This document shows, one piece after another, positions 58,201 to 64,000 of a stretch of DNA of 64,000 nt. Under the pieces are notes generated by a model. That model searched no databases. It was not told the origin of the DNA and saw nothing but the letters and a program-made list of their open reading frames with translations. Source of the stretch: Apostichopus japonicus (lineage: Eukaryota; Echinodermata; Holothuroidea; Aspidochirotida; Stichopodidae); NCBI RefSeq assembly GCF_037975245.1, contig NC_092581.1, positions 7,283,501 through 7,347,500 on the forward strand, given 5' to 3'. Within the stretch, counting starts at the first letter, position 1, and every line of letters begins with the position of its first letter. Position numbers and translations under genes: made by a program.

Positions 58201-61200
58201 TACCGTACATTCGATTGATCGGTAACGAACTTTCGATTGATCGGTACGGAACATTCGATTGATCAATACCGAAAATTCGATTGATCGGTACCGCACATTC
58301 GATTGATCGGTACGGAACATTCGTTTGATCGGTACGGGACATTCGATTGATCGGTACCGCACATTCGATTATTCAGTACGGAACATTCGATTGATCGGTA
58401 CGGCACATTCGATTGATCGGTACGGAACATTCGATTGATCGGTACGGAATATTCGTTTGATCGGTACTGCACATTCGATTGATCGGTACGGAACATTCGA
58501 TTAATCGGTAACGAACATTCGATTGATCCGTACCGCATTTTCCATTGATCAGTGCCGCACATTCGATTAATCGGGAACGAACATTGGATTGATCGGTACT
58601 GCACATTCGATTGATCGGTACCGCACATTCGATTGATCGGTACGGAACATTCGATTGATCGGTACGGAACATTCGATTGATCGGTACTACAAATTCGATT
58701 GATCGGACACCGCACATTCGATTGATCGGTACCGCACATTCGATTGATCGGTACGGAACATTCGCTTAATCGATAACGAACATTCGATTGATCGGTACCG
58801 CACATTCGATTGATCGGTACGGAACATTCGTTTGATCGGTACGGGACATTCGATTGATCGGTACCGCACATTCGATTGATCGGTACCGCACATTCGATTG
58901 ATCGGTATCGTACATTCGTTTAATCGGTACTACACATTCGATTGATCGGTACTACACATTCGATTGATCGGTACCGTACATTCGATTGATCGGTACGGAA
59001 CATTCGATTGATCGGTACGGAACATTCGATTGATCGGTACCGCACATTCGATTGATCGGTACCGCACATTCGATTGATCGGTACGGAACATTCGATTGAT
59101 CGGTACTACACATTCGATTGATCGGTACGGAACATTCGATTAATCGGTAACGAACATTCGATTGATCGGTACCGCACATTCGATTGATCGGTACGGAACA
59201 TTCGTTTGATCGGTACGGGACATTCGATTGATCGGTACCGCACATTCGATTATTCAGTACGGAACATTCGATTGATCGGCACCGCACATTCCATTGATCG
59301 GTACGGAACATTCGATTGATCGGTACGGCACATTCGATTGATCGGTACTACACATTCGATTGATCGGTACCGTACATTCGATTGATCGGCACCGCACATT
59401 CGATTGATCGGTACGGAACATTCGATTGATCGGTACGGAACATTCGATTGATCGGTACGGAACATTCGATTGATCGGTACGGAACATTCGATTGATCGGT
59501 ACGGAACATTCGATTGATCGGTACGGAACATTCGATTGATCGGTACCGTACATTCGATTAATCGGTACCATATATTCGATTGATCGGTACCGTACATTCG
59601 ATTGATCGGTACTGCACATTCGATTGATCGGTACCGTACATTCGATTAATCGGTAACGAACATTCGATTGATCGGTACCGCACATTCGATCGATCGCCAC
59701 CGCACATTCGATTGATCGGTACGGAACATTCGATTGATCGGTACGGAACATTCGATTGATCGGTACCGCACATTCGATTGATCGGTACCGCACATTCGAT
59801 TGATCGGTACTACACATTCGATTGATCGGTACCGTACATTCGATTGATCGGCACCGCACATTCGATTGATCGGTACGGAACATTCGATTGATCGGTACGG
59901 AACATTCGATTGATCGGTACCGCACATTCGATTGATCGGTACGGAACATTCGATTGATCGGTACGGAACATTCGATTGATCGGTACTACAAATTCGATTG
60001 ATCGGACACCGCACATTCGATTGATCGGTACCGCACATTCGATTGATCGTTACGGAACATTCGATTAATCGATAACGAACATTCGATTGATCGGTACCGC
60101 ACATTCGATTGATCGGTACGGAACATTCGTTTGATCGGTACGGGACATTCGATTGATCGGTACCGCACATTCGATTATTCAGTACGGAACATTCGATTGA
60201 TCGGTACGGCACATTCGATTGATCGGTACCGCACATTCGATTGATCGGCACCGCACATTCGATTGATCGGTACGGAACATTCGATTGATCGGTACGGAAC
60301 ATTCGATTGATCGGTACCGCACATTCGATTGATCGGTACGGAACATTCGATTGATCGGTACCGTACATTCGATTAATCGGTACCACATATTCGATTGATC
60401 GGTACCGTACATTCGATTGATCGGTACTGCACATTCGATTGATCGGTACGTAACATTCGATTAATCGGTAACGAACTGTCGATTGATCGGTACCGCACAT
60501 TCGATTGATCGCCACCGCACATTCGATTGATCGGTGCGGAACATTCGATTGATCGGTACGGAACATTCGATTGATCGGTACCGCACATTCGATTGATCGG
60601 TACGGAACATTCGATTGATCGGTATCGCACATTCGATTAATCGGTACGGAACATTCGATTGATCGGTACGGAACATTCGATTGATCGGTACGGAACATTC
60701 GATTGATCGGTACGGAACATTCGATTGATCGGTACGGAACATTCGATTGATCGGTACCGCACATTCGATTAATCGGTACCGCACATTCGATTGATCGGTA
60801 CTACACATTCGATTGATCGGTACAGTACATTCGATTGATCGGCACCGCACATTCGATTGATCGGTACGGAACATTGGATTGATCGGTACCGTACATTCGA
60901 TTGATTGGTACCGCACATTCGATTGATCGGTACGGAACATTCGATTAATCGGTAACGAACATTCGATTGATCGGTACCGCACATTCGATTGATCGGTACG
61001 GAACATTCGTTTGATCGGTACCGTACATTCGATTAATCGGTACCACATATTCGATTGATCGGTACCGTACATTCGATTGATCGGTACTGCACATTCGATT
61101 GATCGGTACGTAACATTCGATTAATCGGTAACGAACATTCGATTGATCGGTACCGCACATTCGATTGATCGCCACCGCACATTCGATTGATCGGTGCGGA

Positions 61201-61988
61201 ACATTCGATTGATCGGTACGGAACATTCGATTGATCGGTACCGCACATTCGATTGATCGGTACCGCACATTCGATTGATCGGTATCGTACATTCGATTAA
61301 TCGGTACTACACATTCGATTGATCGGTACGGAACATTCGATTGATCGGTACCGTACATTCGATTGATCGGTACGGAACATTGGATTGATCGGTACGGAAC
61401 ATTCGATTGATCGGTACCGCACATTCGATTGATCGGTACCGCACATTCGATTGATCGGTACGGAACATTCGATTGATCGGTACTACACATTCGATTGATC
61501 GGTACAGAACATTCGATTGATCGGCACCGCACATTCGATTGATCGGTACGGAACATTCGATTGATCGGTACCGTACATTCGATTGATCGGTAACGAACTT
61601 TCGATTGATCGGTACGGAACATTCGATTGATCAATACCGAAAATTCGATTGATCGGTACCGCACATTCGATTGATCGGTACGGAACATTCGTTTGATCGG
61701 TACGGGACATTCGATTGATCGGTACCGCACATTCGATTATTCAGTACGGAACATTCGATTGATCGGTACGGCACATTCGATTGATCGGTACGGAACATTC
61801 GATTGATCGGTACGGAATATTCGTTTGATCGGTACTGCACATTCGATTGATCGGTACGGAACATTCGATTAATCGGTAACGAACATTCGATTGATCCGTA
61901 CCGCATTTTCCATTGATCAGTGCCGCACATTCGATTAATCGGGAACGAACATTGGATTGATCGGTACTGCACATTCGATTGATCGGTA
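55240..61988. repeat. Tandem duplication, period 3,368-3,369 bp
   Basis: 55,240-58,620 matches 58,608-61,988, so the two copies abut. Shared private variants include GATCCGTACCGC (58,524 and 61,892), CATTCGTTTAATCGG (55,544 and 58,913) and ACATTGGATTGATCGGTACTGC (58,581 and 61,949). The offset drops from 3,369 to 3,368 at about 56,485, where copy 1 has one extra base (GGCACGGACACATT against GGCACCGCACATT). A related partial copy lies at about 54,100-54,490. Confidence 0.88.
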
Positions 61989-64000
61989 CGGAACATTCGA
62001 TTGATCGGTACCGCACATTCGATTGATCGGTACGGAACATTCGATTGATCGGTACCGCACATTCGATTGATCGGTGCGGAACATTCGATTGATCGGTACC
62101 GTACATTCGATTGATCGGTACGGAACATTCGATTGATCGGTACCGCACATTCGATTGATCGGTACCGTACATTCGATTGATCGGTACCAAACATTCGATT
62201 GATCGGTCCGGAACATTCGATTGATCGGTACCGCTCATTCGATTGATCGGTACCGTACATTCGATTAATCGGTACGGAAAATTCGATTGATCGGTATGGA
62301 ACATTCGATTGATCGGTACCGTACATTCGATTGATCGGTACTGCACATTCGATTGATCGGTACTGCACATTCGATTAATCGGTAACGAACATTCGATTGA
62401 TCGGTACCGCACATTCGATTGATCGGCACCGCACATTCCATTGATCGGTACGGAACATTCGATTGATCGGTACGGAACATTCGATTGATCGGTACCGTAC
62501 ATTCGATTGATCGGTACGGAACATTCGATTGATCGGTACCGTACATTCGATTAATCGGTACCACATATTCGATTGATCGGTACCGTACATTCGATTGATC
62601 GGAACTGCACATTCGATTGATCGGTACGTAACATTCGATTAATCGGTAACGAACATTCGATTGATCGGTACCGCACATTCGATTGATCGCCACCGCACAT
62701 TCGATTGATCGGTGCGGAAGATTTGATTGATCGGTACGGAACATTCGATTGATCGGTACCGCACATTCGATTGATCGGTACCGCACATTCGATTGATCGG
62801 TATCGTACATTCGATTAATCGGTACTACACATTCGATTGATCGGTACGGAACATTCGATTGATCGGTACCGTACATTCGATTGATCGGTACGGAACATTC
62901 GATTGATCGGTACGGAACATTCGATTGATCGGTACCGCACATTCGATTGATCGGTACCGCACATTCGATTGATCGGTACGGAACATTCGATTGATCGGTA
63001 CTACACATTCGATTGATCGGTACGGAACATTCGATTAATCGGTAACGAACATTCGATTGATCGGTACCGCACATTCGATTGATCGGTACGGAACATTCGT
63101 TTGATCGGTACGGGACATTCGATTGATCGGTACCGCACATTCGATTATTCAGTACGGAACATTCGATTGATCGGCACCGCACATTCCATTGATCGGTACG
63201 GAACATTCGATTGATCGGTACGGAACATTCGATTGATCGGTACCGCACATTCGATTGATCGGTACGGAACATTCGATTGATCGGTACCGTACATTCGATT
63301 AATCGGTACCACATATTCGATTGATCGGTACCGTACATTTGATTGATCGGTACTGCACATTCGATTGATCGGTACGTAACATTCGATTAATCGGTAACGA
63401 ACATTCGATTGATCGGTACCGCACATTCGATTGATCGCCACCGCACATTCGATTGATCGGTGCGGAACATTCGATTGATCGGTACGGAACATTCGATTGA
63501 TCGGTACCGCACATTCGATTGATCGGTACCGCACATTCGATTGATCGGTATCGTACATTCGATTAATCGGTACTACACATTCGATTGATCGGTACGGAAC
63601 ATTCGATTGATCGGTACCGTACATTCGATTGATCGGTACGGAACATTGGATTGATCGGTACGGAACATTCGATTGATCGGTACCGCACATTCGATTGATC
63701 GGTACCGCACATTCGATTGATCGGTACGGAACATTCGATTGATCGGTACTACACATTCGATTGATCGGTACAGAACATTCGATTGATCGGCACCGCACAT
63801 TCGATTGATCGGTACGGAACATTCGATTGATCGGTACCGTACATTCGATTGATCGGTAACGAACTTTCGATTGATCGGTACGGAACATTCGATTGATCAA
63901 TACCGAAAATTCGATTGATCGGTACCGCACATTCGATTGATCGGTACGGAACATTCGTTTGATCGGTACGGGACATTCGATTGATCGGTACCGCACATTC

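Larger units (their letters stand above)
3492..64000. repeat. 22-bp satellite array, main segment
   Basis: About 2,750 uninterrupted head-to-tail monomers of 22 bp, running past the right window edge. The core ATTCGATTGATCGGTAC is strongly conserved and most substitutions fall in the three bases after GTAC (CGC, GGA, CGT, GGC, GGG, TGC, TAC, CAC, CAT, AGA and others). Each unit contains the near-palindrome CGATTGATCG plus TCGA, GATC and GTAC sites, and about three CpGs. Recurrent non-standard monomers mark higher-order positions: GATTATTCAG, ATTTTCCATTGATCAGTGCC, GATCAATACCGA, GATCGCCACCGC, ATTGGTCGG, and TTCGTTTGATCGGTACGGG. Length changes are rare: +1 at 4,363 and 6,168, -2 near 7,570, -1 near 19,353, and the recurrent +1 monomers listed separately. 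Minus-strand ORFs here (for example 9,360-10,937) carry a repeating TDQSN/YRSIEC/PINRM peptide and are not regarded as genes. Confidence 0.98.

Noticed and set aside
3492-64000. CRISPR-like array
   Set aside because: Regular spacing and palindromes are present, but the variable part is only three bases and there are no spacers, leader or cas genes.
1-64000. CENP-B box in the monomer
   Set aside because: Aligned to the core NTTCGNNNNANNCGGGN, the unit ATTCGATTGATCGGTAC matches 6 of 9 fixed positions (TTCG, A, one G). Scanning both strands of a 22-bp unit would give a match this good by chance in roughly a third of cases, and the CGGG half is not kept.
3492-64000. Telomeric or rDNA spacer repeat
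   Set aside because: The unit does not resemble known telomere motifs, and no rRNA segment or promoter-like block is present in the window.

Overview
The window is almost entirely non-coding satellite DNA. About 61 of the 64 kb (1-507 and 3,492-64,000) is one head-to-tail tandem array of a 22-bp monomer: a 19-nt core, ACATTCGATTGATCGGTAC, followed by three variable bases that usually fit SGN (mostly CGC, GGA or CGT). By length this is about 2,770 monomers, and both window edges lie inside the array. I find no credible protein-coding gene, RNA gene, CRISPR array, operon or promoter. The long open frames on the minus strand (up to 525 codons) arise because the 22-bp unit has no minus-strand stop in any frame and 22 is not divisible by 3, so each frame cycles through the same 22-residue repeat.

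The array is interrupted once, at 508-3,491, by a ~2.98-kb AT-rich insertion with inverted ends (CCCTGG...CCAGGG), flanked by a duplicated GTAC (or TA; the target is palindromic). Its two ends carry long arrays of short repeats built from related words in opposite orientation: 29-bp units on the left and 77-bp units on the right. The ~2.07-kb interior has no substantial ORF but holds two small minisatellites. It looks like a non-autonomous foldback/MITE-type DNA transposon. Uninterrupted paralogues of the target (328-331 and 5,099-5,102) sit in matching monomer context within the same array, so the pre-insertion site can be reconstructed.

The array has a higher-order layout. Variant monomers (for example GATTATTCAG, GATCAATACCGA, GATCGCCACCGC, GATCGGACACCGC) recur in the same order inside blocks of about 1.3-4.5 kb that are duplicated at defined offsets: 1,805 bp (3.9-7.4 kb), 2,728/2,750 bp (8-12 kb), 1,606 bp (17-20 kb), 2,882 bp (27-32.7 kb), 7,087/3,082/3,831 bp (33-50 kb) and 3,368-3,369 bp (55-62 kb). 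These offsets are whole multiples of 22 plus a small remainder, and for the offsets I tallied the remainder equals the number of 1-nt insertion monomers lying between the copies.

The satellite, the higher-order repeats and the transposon-like insertion point to a eukaryotic nuclear genome, probably heterochromatin (centromeric, pericentromeric, subtelomeric, or a sex or B chromosome). An invertebrate animal is a guess only; nothing in the sequence identifies the species.
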